Made by a program: the position numbers and the translations under genes. Source: Notamacropus eugenii (Eukaryota; Chordata; Mammalia; Diprotodontia; Macropodidae). Taken from it: a DNA stretch of 64,000 nucleotides. The stretch covers positions 395,982,853 through 396,046,852 of the forward strand of contig NC_092872.1 of the NCBI RefSeq assembly GCF_028372415.1, in the 5' to 3' direction. Under the pieces are notes generated by a model, which made no database searches, was not told the origin of the DNA, and saw nothing but the letters and a program-made list of their open reading frames with translations. Position 1 is the first letter of the stretch; every line of letters begins with the position of its first letter. Of this stretch, positions 22,701 to 34,191 are shown piece after piece.

Positions 22701-23614
22701 AAATTTATAGTGGAAACTTTGTTCCCTGTCAATCTTTCCTCTTCTACATGCATTCCTGCAAATTTTTCACAAGTATATTAAGCAGGAAAATTCAATTAAA
22801 ATAAATAAATGAAAGGATGTAAACATGAACCAGGAAATAAAAGAATTCACTCATTCATTTCCTCACTTGAGCTGCTCTATGATTAAAATAATATATGGTA
22901 ACTGGCCTGTGAAGTCTACATTGAAGTAGGACAGAGTTGGGCATGAAGAAATAGCTACATCATTCCTGCCTCTTCTGTCGGCTTCAACTGAGCAAACCAG
23001 CCCGATGACTGGAAGAGAAAATTGTCTTTGTCCTGCACATGTTGTATTTATCCCTCACGAATATCCACAAAACTCAGCAGGGATTTGGCTGAGACAGGAA
23101 GATCATTCCTTGCAGAAAAACTGGTAATAAATCTGGGAGGCTTTGTATGAGATCTGAAAGCAGCTTTCAGAATTTGCCGGAGGAGACTTGTATAGCCATG
23201 AGTAAGGAGATTATGTAAACTGCACAGGAGCAGTGAGAGAGTTTGTGAAAGCATTGCCAGAGTAAGGAAAGGTCTCTGCATTTTTTTGTTAGCAGAAGGA
23301 AGCTAGGGACTGTAGTGGGTCCAGTCGTATAACCTTGTTCCCTATACCATGCCAGATACCAAAATAATATGTGTGTATCCTTTTCTTAGCTGTTTTCTAT
23401 TGTGAATCAATATAAAAGAAGAGACTATTGACTTCCCTTTATTGCAAATCCATACTTAAAAGAATTCTTATCCATATTTATACCTTTTCTCCTTGCCTCA
23501 CATTCATTTCAGAATAAAATCCCAGTGACACATCATTAAAAAAAAAGTTTTGTTTTAAGAGAAAATTTTGCGAAATTAACCAAATATAGACTGCACTTGA
23601 TAGTATAAGCAATA
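22701..23614. other. Unassigned DNA with one 77-codon minus frame
   Basis: The minus frame 23281-23048 begins MQRPFLTLAMLSQTLSLLLC and is not low-complexity. I do not recognise it. There is no splice signal I trust, no poly(A) tail and no repeat match. Chance is the simplest explanation. Confidence 0.25.
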
Positions 23615-23785
23615 ATAAGTCAACAGACCTTTTATTTAGTTCTTTTCATATGCCAGTTATTATGATAACTACTGGGCATTCAAAGAAAGGGAAACACAAA
23701 AACAAACAAATAGAAATTAAAGCAGTTCCTATCTTTACAGAGGACATATTCTAATAAAAGAGACAACATGTAAATAACTAGTCTA
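23615..23785 (-). mobile_element. L2 3' end fragment
   Basis: 'gccagttattatgataacta', 'ctgggcattcaaagaaaggg' and 'gcagttcctatctttacaga' follow the reversed L2 tail order. Confidence 0.6.
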
Positions 23786-24059
23786 CATTCATGGTCCCCC
23801 TCCCCACTTCAACCCTTATCTCTATAAAGAAGAAAGAAAGGTGCATTTTCTCAACTTTTTTCTGGAGCCATGCTTGATCATTACAATTATACAATTTTAC
23901 TTTTCTTGCTGCTGCTGCAGAATCACACTTTAAATTGAATTTCAGTTTTCTGCATTTTCAAATGCCATCAATTCATCTGGTCCTCTATAATCAAATATTT
24001 GCCTATTTTTAGAAATTATCTTATAAGGTTTTTTTGTAGTTTATCATATTTTTCTATGA

Positions 24060-24260
24060 GTATTACATGTGCTGAATTTCACAAAAATCCTGTGAAGTTA
24101 GGTTGACAGCATTATGAACCCCTTTTGCAGATGAGGAACTTGCACTTCACCGATCTTAAGTGACTGGGCTAACATCACAGAGCTAATAAATATCAGAGCT
24201 AGAACGTCAGCAGAGGTTTTTGATTCCAGGTTCAGACTTCACTACGCAGTGTCCTGTACC
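24060..24260 (-). mobile_element. MIR-type SINE
   Basis: 'aatcctgtgaagttaggttg', 'ccccttttgcagatgaggaa' and 'acatcacagagctaataaat' are reversed MIR, diverged. Confidence 0.75.
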
Positions 24261-24274
24261 AAGTTATGTATCAA

Positions 24275-24960
24275 TAATCAATAGATCAGTCACCATATAT
24301 GAAGTCTACATTATGTATTAGGCACTATGTAGACAGTGAGGATACAAAAAAATCAAGAAACAAAACATGCTCCTTACACTTATGGAGCTTCCATCCTAAT
24401 GTGATAGATAACATGTAGCTATTAGAATTAGACATATACAAGATACATGCAGAATAAGTTGAAGCTAACCTTAAGAATGAAGTGTCTAGAGATCAAGAAA
24501 GCCCTTCAACAAAAGCTGTTCTTTGACCTCTCCTGAGGAAGTCAGGGAACTTGAGAGATTTAGGTATGGAGAGAGAGCATTCTAGGCATAGAGGATGGCC
24601 AGTGCAAAGATGGGAGATGGAGCATCGCGTATGAGCAATAGCAATTGATCAAGCATGACTGAACCATAGCATATGTGAAAGGGAACAAAATGGAAAAGAA
24701 AGGAAGGGGTCATAATATGAAGGCTCTAGGATGTCAAAGTAAGAGTTTATATTTGACATTAGAGGAAATGGGGAGTCACTGTAGTTTACTCAATATGCAG
24801 ATGATGCAGCCCCCTTCTCAAAGAATTTATAAGAAGGGAGGCAGGGTGTAAACTATCCTGATTTATATTTAGTCATATATGTATCAAACAAGTGGCATAT
24901 ACAGGAATTCAGAGGAGAGAATGATTGCTATTTCCTGAGATGATGGAAGGAGGGAAAGTT
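24275..24960 (-). mobile_element. L2 LINE 3' region
   Basis: Reversed L2 from tail inward: 'tattaggcactatgtagaca', 'ccttacacttatggagcttc', 'agcattctaggcatagagga', 'tggccagtgcaaagatggga' and 'gagtttatatttgacattag...gggagtcactgtag'. One of the longest continuous L2 3' ends here. Confidence 0.75.
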
Positions 24961-25004
24961 CGCAGAGCAGATACAATAGCAGATGGTCCTAGAATGTTAA
25001 ATAG

Positions 25005-25100
25005 AGGTAATACATCGTATGTATTTGAACCAACACTAAAATTCAGGTGTTCTAAAAATCGCTGGAATACTGTTTCCACTAAGCTATGATGTCTCCTATT
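25005..25100 (-). mobile_element. Probable MIR 5' end fragment
   Basis: 'tttgaaccaacactaaaatt...actgtttccactaagctatg' resembles the reversed MIR 5' end. Short and weak. Confidence 0.35.
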
Positions 25101-26153
25101 AATCCTTTCAAACCCATTATTTTTGATTGATCAGGAATTGGTAGGGAGTTAAGTGGAAGGAAAAATAGAGTATGAATATGTTGTCCTCTGTGAAAGTTCA
25201 CCTAAATATCTGACTGCTAAGCCACAAGAGATGAATCATTTCAAACAATGTAGCACTTTAAGTTTTTGCCTCTAAGTTTTGGTCCATGTTTTTGGCTGTA
25301 TGTAGACATATACACCTATTTTTTATTGCTTTAATTTTTTTATTTGTTGGAGATTTTACATGACATTATAGCAGAAAGAGACATTTCCTTAAAGTTTTCA
25401 TTTCAGGAAAAAAATAATGAAATGTTTCTAATTTCATAAATTTTGTCACTTAGGTTAAAAAAACTTAAAAATAGATGAGTTTAGAAAATAATATTTGGAA
25501 TCATATGGACAAAGATTTTTTACATATGAATTATCCTTTTTGATCTTTTTTCCATCTTATGAAACATTTGTTTTAATATTTCATATTCTGAAAGCATAGA
25601 CAAAGGTGAATGAATCAAATACTCTCCTTAAGGAAGTGAAACAAGGCATGCTGACATAACTTCATCAGAAATGTATTGATATATCCATTACAGAACTGTT
25701 ATGGATAGGTTACATTATGGATTGTACCAGTGGCTAAATCTCAGCAACTTATATAAAGTTATTTGTAACATTAATTATAGCAATACTTGTCTCACAAATA
25801 CAATCACGTATACACATATACATATTTCTCCATGGATTTTAGAGAGCTTTACCCATTTATTTAAACCTATTATTTCATTTGAGGAACATTTAGTATAATA
25901 GCCTAGTTTGAGAATAAGAGAAGTCTTAAGGGGAAAATATCTTTCTGGTTTTTTTCATTTTTATAGAAAGCTCCTTACTTCACCTCTGTTTCAGAACATA
26001 AGATTCTTTCCAGACCAGATTCCCAGCCAAGAAACAATGCTTTATTTCATCAGGTAGATCCAGTCTACTAAGCTTGAGGCACCTGCTGTACTTCTATAAT
26101 CCATTGGTCAAATATGACTAAAAGTATTCTTTGGAAGAGGCATTAGTATATCA
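25101..26153. other. Unassigned AT-rich DNA
   Basis: No coding frame or known repeat recognised. Confidence 0.4.
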
Positions 26154-26241
26154 ATGTGTTAGTTTGATAATGATAAAGGAAACATTGCATTAAATTAATT
26201 AGACAATTAGCAAAACTCACAGCTGTAGTCTTTCACAACAG
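26154..26241 (+). repeat. Left arm of an 88-bp inverted repeat
   Basis: Pairs with 26696-26783 in reverse complement without gaps; I count 72 matches in 88. Best blocks are 'ttagtttgataatgata' (identical) and 'caattagcaaaactcacagc' (one mismatch). Weaker similarity seems to go on outward to about 26128. I do not recognise the family. Confidence 0.8.
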
Positions 26242-26695
26242 ATACAGTATCTATGTGTTGATGAGGCAAACTATATAGTTTCCAAGAATGAAAGTTTACA
26301 GAACCATTAATTTATTTGGTATTTATTGTTAAAGCTAATAAAAAAAAAACTAGGTTGTTATTTAAGATGGTAATTAAAGGCCTCTTCTGTGTACTTGATT
26401 TTTGCATGACATCATATATAATCATGAAATCAAATGTATATTTGTATACTTTTTTCGATGTCTTTTTAGTTTGGTTGTAAGACTGATTTTCATAATTAAA
26501 CCACTCATGAAAGAGCAGAATTGGAATCATGTGTCTCTAAGAGGAAAAATACAAAGCAAAAGTCTTAGCTACCCTCAGCGGATATATTTTTCTTGTTAGA
26601 AAATGTAAGCTTGTGTTTTAAGAGGGTAGACACTGTTTTCACTCACTGAAAACATCTTTCAAACATCTCCCTAATAAGGAAGTAACTATTTTCTC
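26242..26695. other. 454-bp spacer between inverted arms
   Basis: AT-rich, with short chance frames (a 72-codon minus frame ends at 26312) and no transposase-like motif. An A-run lies at 26341-26349. Confidence 0.4.
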
Positions 26696-26783
26696 CTGTT
26701 GTCAAAGAGTGCAGCTGTGAATTTTGCTAATTGCACAATTAATCTAATGATATACTTTCCCTATCATTATCAAACTAATACAT
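26696..26783 (-). repeat. Right arm of the 88-bp inverted repeat
   Basis: Reverse complement of the left arm at about 82% identity. The similar divergence across the arm, and its odd composition (several AATTA/TAATT cores), suggest one old mobile or conserved element present twice, facing opposite ways. Confidence 0.8.
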
Positions 26784-27489
26784 TTCAGTACTGAAGTTGC
26801 ATTCTTCAATAAAGCTGTCTTGTTTTTATTTGTGAATGTTGATGCACAAAATTATATACATGTTTATTTTAATTTAGTAACATAAAGCTTGATATTTCTC
26901 CATCTATGAATGGATTCAGTGTAGGAATAGGAGAAAAGTTGGAGCTTGCCAAGCCTTTCTCATTTACCTTTCTTAGGCTTTTGCCTCCATGCATATTCTA
27001 GCTTCCACCCAATATCTATGTGTTTCCAAGACCTCTCTATTGTCAAAAAGCCTTTCTTTGTGAATGTAAAGGTGCCCTTCTTTTCATGATTATGAATAAC
27101 AAGACAAAACTCATGTAAGAATGACATTTTATATGAGGAATCTTGCTGCTCATTGTTAACTGTTTTGAAAGTTGACAAAGAAGACACTTTTTCTTTCAAA
27201 TGCAAAGTAAATTATGCCTCAAAACAAATTGCCGTATACTGTGATAGCTAGAGGTCTTCAGTGAAACTAATATTTTTCTTCATGAAATTTTAGAAACTTG
27301 GAACTTGGAAATGTGGCTATTGTTATGGACATAGAGGCTTGCCCTGGACATATCAGATTAAAAACTCTCCTAGTATAGGGAACATACCACACAATCAAAT
27401 ATGTACACACATATGTGATATATGACAGATACATAGTGTGTATAATATAGGTTATGTATGTGCACGTATTACCTGTGTGTGTGTTGTGT
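26784..27489. other. Unassigned AT-rich DNA
   Basis: No gene or nameable repeat. Confidence 0.4.
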
Positions 27490-27555
27490 ACATATCCCCT
27501 ATAATACTTAGGATAGTGCCAGGCATATCAAAAATGCTAATGAAAACATGAGGTT
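27490..27555 (+). mobile_element. L2 tail fragment
   Basis: 'tacttaggatagtgccaggc' followed by 'atatcaaaaatgctaatgaa' is a short plus-strand L2 tail. Confidence 0.5.
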
Positions 27556-27894
27556 TCCTGATCTCTTCCCTTCTGTCTCTTCTGCTACATCAGTCAAGTA
27601 GAATTAATGGGGAAAGAGTTATCTGTGATCCCATTTTAATTATTGTTAGGATTAAGAATGTCTTTCTCAAGTCTACCACCAATCTTTCTTGCTGTAATAT
27701 GAACCAATGAGCCTACTTCTTTCTGTTTTGTTCTCATGGAAACAGAAAATATCTGATCAATATTCCTTTTTTCAAGCCCTAAATTAAATATATAACTCTG
27801 AGGTTTTGTTTTTACTATATTAAATTAAAATTAAATCAATTAATTTTTACTGTATGTTATTTTAACATTTAAAAAAAATCTCCCATGTTATTTA

Positions 27895-28315
27895 ATCAAT
27901 CGGCAAGTATTTATTAAGCACATACTATGTGGCAAATACTGTGATAATAGAGATAAAAACACAAAAGAGGAAACAGTGTCTGCCTTCAAAGAAACTACTT
28001 TCTTCTGGGGGCAATGAAATATTGTTCATTGATAATAGAGGATATCTACAAAATAAATAAAAAGTGTTTGGGTGGGGGGTTACACTGGAAAAATCTTTTG
28101 GAGAGCATGGCATTTGACTTATCCTTAATTAGAACTGATGGTTCCAAAAGACAGAGAGGAAAAATAGTGCACCAGGTATTGAGGAACAACCTGTGCAAAG
28201 GAATGGAGGCAAGAGAGAAAATTCCAGTGTGAATGGAATATAAAGTATTCAAGAGAGGGATTATATGTGTAATCATATTGGATAGATGCCTGAAACTAAA
28301 TTGTGATAGGTTTTA
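27895..28315 (-). mobile_element. L2 LINE 3' region
   Basis: 'tatttattaagcacatacta', 'gtggcaaatactgtgataat' and 'gtctgccttcaaagaaacta' give the reversed tail. 'accaggtattgaggaacaac' and 'tgtgcaaaggaatggaggca' continue inward. Confidence 0.75.
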
Positions 28316-28319
28316 TATT

Positions 28320-28410
28320 ATACACAAACATGCACATATACACACACGTATGTAGATACACATACACCTAAAACATCCATAAATGTGTACATGCATATAT
28401 GTATAGATAT
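28320..28410. repeat. CA/TA microsatellite
   Basis: Interrupted CA and TA steps, about 90 bp. Confidence 0.8.
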
Positions 28411-29284
28411 CTATAGAAAGAATGTATTAAACAGATCATAGATTTGTTTTATTGTTTACTCACTGAAATTAGGGAATATTTTAGAATTTGGGTGAGAATA
28501 TTTTTATACAATCTTTCTGCTACATTTCCACAAACCATTTCCTAAATTCTATATCTACATTTAGAAGCCCCTTGTAATACTTAGCAGTATCATACTTATA
28601 TTTCCCTAACCTCACTAGATGATTAAAACAACTAACAAAGATTGAAAAAAAACATTCAGTGTATGAATTTTTTTAAGTGAAATAAAACTTTGAAAGAGAT
28701 ACAGAAGGACAATCTTTAGGGATAAAAAAAGTAAATTTATTCCAAACTCTTCTGTTGAAACCAAAGCAGTGATTGTGCCAATAGATTAGAGAAAAAGGAC
28801 CCACTTAAACATTATTAGAGTTTCAGCAATAGAAAGCATAGTCATCCTGGACAAAAGATTCACATAATTTATGGCCATCTTGAAAAATATAGTTGATAGA
28901 AAATTTTACACCTTCAGTCTCTGACCTTATCTGTCAGATTGAACTGTCTGTCTTTCCACAATAAAGAAATGGGATTTGAAAGTGAAAAACAACAGCAACA
29001 ACAAATAAACTCAGTCAAGAAAAATTGAAAAGCTAAATCCTTATGCATAACCCATAAAGAAAATCATATGATTATTCTGTCTACTTGTGATGCCATTGAA
29101 GCTAAAGCTTTGTTAACTGTGACTCCAGGTCAGATCCTGCCCACTTTTTGCGTATACTATTCAAAAATAAAACTATATTTTATCATTTCTGCCATCACAG
29201 TCATGAATCATTGCTGTGATTTATTTCAGAATACCAATAGTGAAATTTTAAAGGAAATATCCTGATATAGGTTGAAGAAAATAA
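28411..29284. other. Unassigned AT-rich DNA
   Basis: No gene or nameable repeat. Confidence 0.4.
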
Positions 29285-29960
29285 ATTAGGAGTCAGGAGA
29301 TATGAATTCTAGTGCTGACTTTACCTAGAATTGATGAGTCATCAATTTTATTAAGCGCTTGCTCTGTGCCAGACACTGTGCAAAAAGCTGAAAATACAAA
29401 AAACAAAAAACAAACAAAGAAACAAACAAAAACCTGGCAGTGAGACAGTGCCTGCCCTCAAGGAGTTCATTGGGTGAGACTACAGAAAAGGAAGCTGAAA
29501 AAACGTATGCTTGTGGGGTGGTAGAATGACAGCAGTTTACCCCATATGGAGAGGTAAGAGGCATGTTAAAGAAAGTCCAGAGAACAGACTGGAAAAGAGC
29601 CATTCAATTACAGAGAAAGGCTGCAGGGGCAGAGAGGTGGAGTCCAGTCAGTCAATAGCCTGCTATGTGAGGGGGACATAAACAGAAATAAAATGACAGT
29701 TCCTTATCTAAAGGAGCTTACATTCTAATGGAGTAAGATAACACTCCAAAGCTAATTGCAATGCAAAGAAGATGAGAGTAGGGGAACAAGGAGAAAGTAT
29801 CCAGCAGGAGGAGGGGGAGAGGGCCCAAGCTGGAGAGGTCCAGAGATGTTCAAAAGAAATGTAGCTACTGGGAAATGGGCAGAAAAATGGCTGAGCCCTC
29901 CTTGCCCTCTAGTCAAAGGGTCCAATCGAAAGGGCAAAGGGCAATGGTGCAATGTAATTG
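29285..29960 (-). mobile_element. Two L2 tail copies beside a MIR scrap
   Basis: A plus-strand MIR 5' scrap (29285-29328, 'aggagtcaggagatatgaat') meets a reversed L2 tail (29335-29480: 'attaagcgcttgctctgtgc', 'gcctgccctcaaggagttca'). A second L2-like tail begins near 29655 ('gttccttatctaaaggagct', 'tacattctaatgg'). 29760-29960 is a purine-rich stretch with chance frames on both strands. Confidence 0.65.
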
Positions 29961-30124
29961 CCAGGAAGATTCAAACTTGGAGCATGAAAATATTTCCCAA
30001 TGATGTTTCCTGAGTCTTATTAAAATGTGTGAATTCTAGGACTAGAGGGATGCCTCAGGATAAAGAGCTGGGGAGTGAAAGAGGAAGTCCAGAGTGCAAT
30101 CAGTGAAAGAATAATGATGGTAAA

Positions 30125-30360
30125 AGTAGTGCTGACAATAACAATAAGTCATTTTGTTCTGCTGCTTTACAATTTGAACAATATTGTCCTTTTGAAAAAG
30201 CCTATGATATAGATTGTACAAGTGTTACTATTCCCATTTTGCAGAAGATAAAGCTGAAAATCTAAGATTTTAAGTGAATTAGATATGGCAACATAGAAAA
30301 TAAGCATCTGAGGCATGATTCAAACCTAAGGACCCACATCCCAAGTTCAGCACGATTTTG
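30125..30360 (-). mobile_element. MIR-type SINE
   Basis: 'ttactattcccattttgcag' and 'catgattcaaacctaaggac' mark the reversed MIR body. Confidence 0.7.
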
Positions 30361-30450
30361 GCTATTTCTGATCAAGTCACTGACCTACTCTGGGCTTTAG
30401 TTTTCTCCCCCATGTTACAAGGAAGATTGAGTAGATGGTCTCTTAGGTCC
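30361..30450 (+). mobile_element. MIR-type SINE fragment
   Basis: 'gatcaagtcactgacctact' and 'ctgggctttagttttctccc' are a plus-strand MIR 3' half, directly next to oppositely facing MIR text on both sides. Confidence 0.65.
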
Positions 30451-30454
30451 CAGA

Positions 30455-30640
30455 ATCATAGAACATTATAGCCTATAGAAAATTTAGCAATTATCTAGCC
30501 CAGATACCTCATTTTACAAATGAGGAAAATGAGGCCCAAGAGGAGGAAACATCACATAATCAGAGAGTAAGTGGCAGATAATCTAACCCAATTCTTCTGA
30601 CACCAACTGCAATATGTTTTCTACCCTATTTCACCACCCC
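30455..30640 (-). mobile_element. MIR-type SINE
   Basis: 'cagaatcatagaacattata', 'cctcattttacaaatgagga', 'aaatgaggcccaagaggagg' and 'gtaagtggcagataatctaa' give a well-preserved reversed copy. Confidence 0.8.
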
Positions 30641-31449
30641 CTTCCTCTTGTCAATTTTAAAATTCTGTGACTTCTTGAAGTAGCTATAGTTTCTTTTCTT
30701 TGTTTTTAATGTATATAGATTATCTTGACAATTCTCCCAGTCATCCAAAGGGAAGACTTTTCCTAGGTAGATAGAAAATAAGTTCTTCTTAAAATAAAAA
30801 GCAGACAGTTTCTTGATTTTCTTATTTTATCCAAGAAGGATTGCATCTTAAAAAGCATTCCTCTGAATTCTGCAAATTTGATTTGTAGCTCTTGCTTCTG
30901 TTCAGCAAAGTAAACAACATTCTGGTGGGGTTAAGGATTAATAGCAAGGAATTGCATGACTATCCAGCATGCAACCTTGAGGGAATAGATCAAGGGAAAT
31001 GTCAGTCAAATACCTGCCCCTTACTACAGTTGTTAATTAATTTGTGAACATTGACTTGGGTTGCAGATTTGCTAGTATACATGGGAATCAACTCCCACCC
31101 TATAAATACCGTCTTGATTTAATGAGGCTTTAATAGGATTAAATGGTTTTAACTTTATGACTTTATGTTTTTGATTACCACTCCTAGTAGTTTTTGATAT
31201 GGAACTTTATGGATTTCACTGAGGTTGAACAGGAGACTATAAATGAAGGGTAAGTTCAAAGAGGGGGATGGGGGTGAAAATCCATGAATCCAAAACTGCT
31301 TTTGATATAGGCTCAGTACATGAATTTTCAAAAATTCTTTTATGAAATTATAGGTTAGAATGACCTCATGGGACTGATAAAAAACGGAATACATTATTCC
31401 AATTCATCTTCTACACTGACTACTTCCTAGGAAGTAAATTTAACTTGAC
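30641..31449. other. Unassigned AT-rich DNA
   Basis: No gene or nameable repeat. Confidence 0.4.
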
Positions 31450-31672
31450 TGCCTTGATAGTGACCCAGCCACAGACTCAGGAAGACCAGCATTGAAGTCC
31501 CACATCTAACACATACTGAGTGTGTCAGCCTATGCAAGTAACTTAACTTCTTAATGTGATAATCATCTAAGTCTGCAAATTGCAAAGGGCCCATGAATTA
31601 CCCTTGGTAGAGAGAGTTTCCTCAGTGCTTCCTCATACAATAAAATCCCTCCAACACAGAAAAAAAAAAAAT
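31450..31672 (+). mobile_element. MAR1-type marsupial SINE with A tail
   Basis: Order of blocks: 'cagactcaggaagaccagca', 'gcaagtaacttaacttctta', 'tgataatcatctaagtctgc', 'aattgcaaagggcccatgaa', 'gtagagagagtttcctcagt', 'aataaaatccctccaacaca', then an 11-base A run at 31661-31671. The 'gtagag..agtttcctca' and 'aataaaatc' blocks are typical of the marsupial MAR1 SINE. Target duplications not resolved. Confidence 0.7.
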
Positions 31673-32057
31673 GTATGCTCTGTGCGTGTGTGTGTGTAAA
31701 TATAGCTTCCTATCAATGTAAATTAGTAAAACCATCTCAAACCAACATCTTTTTTCTTTCTATAATGCATCATTCTAAATATTTTTGCTTTCTATCTTTC
31801 ATCTTTAAAGCCACCTTTTCTGAAAGTGATAATGTAAAGGTGTGACTAAAAAAGGTTTATATTTGTGGTTATTCTATCTACTCTTTACCTCTCAGAAAGA
31901 CAGAACCAGCAATTTAGACACATTGGAATTCTCAGGTTGTAGTGTGTTGTGATTTTGTGATCTGAGCAGCAGGTGATAAGAAAAGGGAACATTTAATTGA
32001 GAAAAAACACATTAGTGTGTGTTTTGATCACTTATGAACTATGCTTTTAGCCTTTAG
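31673..32057. other. Unassigned DNA with short (TG)n
   Basis: A (TG)n run lies at 31685-31697. Nothing else recognised. Confidence 0.45.
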
Positions 32058-32869
32058 AAAATACTTTTTAAATTTTTTTTTCAGTTTTCAACATTCACTT
32101 CAACAAAATTTTAAATTTCAAATTTTCTCCCCATATCTGCCCTTACCACACCTCAGGACAGCATGTATTCTGATTATCCTTTCCTCCAATCTGTCCTCTC
32201 TTCTATCACCACCCCCCCATCTCCTTCCCTTCTATTTTCCTGTAGGGCCAGGTAGATTTCTATACCCCATTGCCTATATATCTTATTTCATGTAGAAATA
32301 ATTTTTAGCATTCATTTTTAAAGCTTTCAGTTCCACATTCTCTCCCTTCTCCTCTTCCCATCTACCTTCATTGAGAGGACAAGCATTCAATATAGGTTAT
32401 ACATGTGTAATCATGTGAAACACTTCCATAACAGTCATATTGTGAAAGACTAACTGTATTTCCCTCTATCCTGTCTCACCCTCTATTCTATTCTCTCCTT
32501 TGACCTGTTCCTCTACCAAAGGGTTTGCTTCCAATCACCCCTTCCCCCAATTTGTCATCCTTCTATTATCCCACCTCTTTTATATCCCTTCCCCCCTGCT
32601 TTCTTATAGAGTAAGATAAACTTCCATACCCAATTGAGTGTGCATATTATTCCCTCCTGAAGCCAAATCTGATGAAAGGAAGGTTTGCTTCTTGCCTCTT
32701 ACCTTCCCTTTCTTCCCCTCCAGTGTAAAAGTTTTTTCTTACCTCTTTTATATGAGATGACTTACTACATTCTACCTCTCCCTTTTGCTTTCTCCTATTA
32801 CATTCCTCTCAACACTTAATTTTCTTTTTTAGATATCATCCCTTCATATTCAGTTCACCCTGACCACTT

Positions 32870-33070
32870 GCTTTCTCTCTGTCTCTCTCTCTCTGTCTCT
32901 CTCTCTCTCCTTCTCTCTATCTCTCTGTTTCCATACACATGCATACACACATATACACATTTATACATAGACACACATATGCATATACACACATAGACAT
33001 ACACATATGTATAAATATACATATATATAAATACACATATACATACATACATACACATATACATATATAT
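32870..33070. repeat. (CT)n and CA/TA microsatellite inside HAL1
   Basis: (CT)n from about 32872 to 32928, then CATA/CA steps. The other HAL1-like copy, at 40.0-42.8 kb, has only a short TATG-like stub at the same place (40836-40850), so the array grew here. Confidence 0.9.
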
Positions 33071-33194
33071 TCCCTCCAACTATTCTAATACTGAAAAAGT
33101 TCTCATGAGTTACAAATATTATCTTTCCCTGTAGGAATGTAAACAGTTCAACTTTAATAAGGCCCTTATGGTTTCTCTTTCCTGTTTACTTTTT

Positions 33195-34191
33195 CATTGT
33201 CTTGATTTTTATATTTGAAAATTAATTTTAATTCTATCTCCTTTGACCTCTTAAATAAATATCATATTCCAAGCCCTTCAGTCCTTTAGTGTAGAAGCTG
33301 CTAAATCTTATGTTATCCCAATTGTGTTTCCACAGTGCTTGAATTGTTTCTTTCTGACTGCTTATAATATTTTCTCCTTGACCTAGGAACTCTTGAATTT
33401 TACTACGATATTCCTAAAAGTTTTCCTTTCGGGATCTCCTTCAGGAGGTGCTCAGTGGATTCCTTCCATTTCTATTTTGCCCTCTAGTTCTAGAGTATCA
33501 TAGGACTTTTCCTTGATAATTTCTTCAAAGATGATGTCTAAGCTCTTTTTTTTAATTGTGACTTTCAGGCAGTCCAACAATTTTTAAATTATCTCTCCTG
33601 GATCTATTTTCAAGATGAGTTGCTTTTCCAACGATACATTTCACATTGTCTTGTATTTTTTTTTTATTTTTTTATTTTTATTTTTTTTAGAATTTCTTGA
33701 TTTCTAATAAAGTCATTAGCTTCCCTTTCCTCCATTTTAATTTTTAAGCAATTATTTTCTTCAGTGGGCTTTTGAACCACTTTTTTCATTTGGTTGATTC
33801 TCTTTTTAAGGGATTCTTGTCATTGGCTTTTTGGACCTCTTTTTCCATTTGAGTTAGTCTATGTTTTAATGTGTTATTTTCTTCTATTATGGGGGTCTCC
33901 TTTAGCAAGCTGTTGACTCAATATTCATGATTTTCTTGCATCATTCTCATTTCTCTTCCTAATTTTTCCTCTATTTCTCTTACTGGACTTTCAAAATTCT
34001 TTTTTGAGCTCTTCCATGTTCTGAGTTCAATTCATATTTTTCTTGGAGGCTTTGGATGTAGGACCTTTGGCTTTGTTATCTTCTTCTGGTTGTATGTTTT
34101 GATCTTCCTTGTCATTAGTGACATTAGAATATACCTCTTCACTGAGAAAGTAAGAACCTATGATCTGTTTCTTTTCTCCTTGTTTGCTCAT
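33195..34191 (-). pseudogene. HAL1 ORF1 relic
   Basis: The minus strand has a start codon at 34191-34189 giving MSKQGEKKQ, the usual marsupial L1 ORF1 opening. A Lys/Glu-rich N-terminus follows, then a coiled-coil region (33700-34010) and the RRM/CTD region (33200-33560). Frameshifts and stops break it. In the family, ORF1p coats the transcript, and HAL1 depends on L1 ORF2p supplied in trans. Confidence 0.7.
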
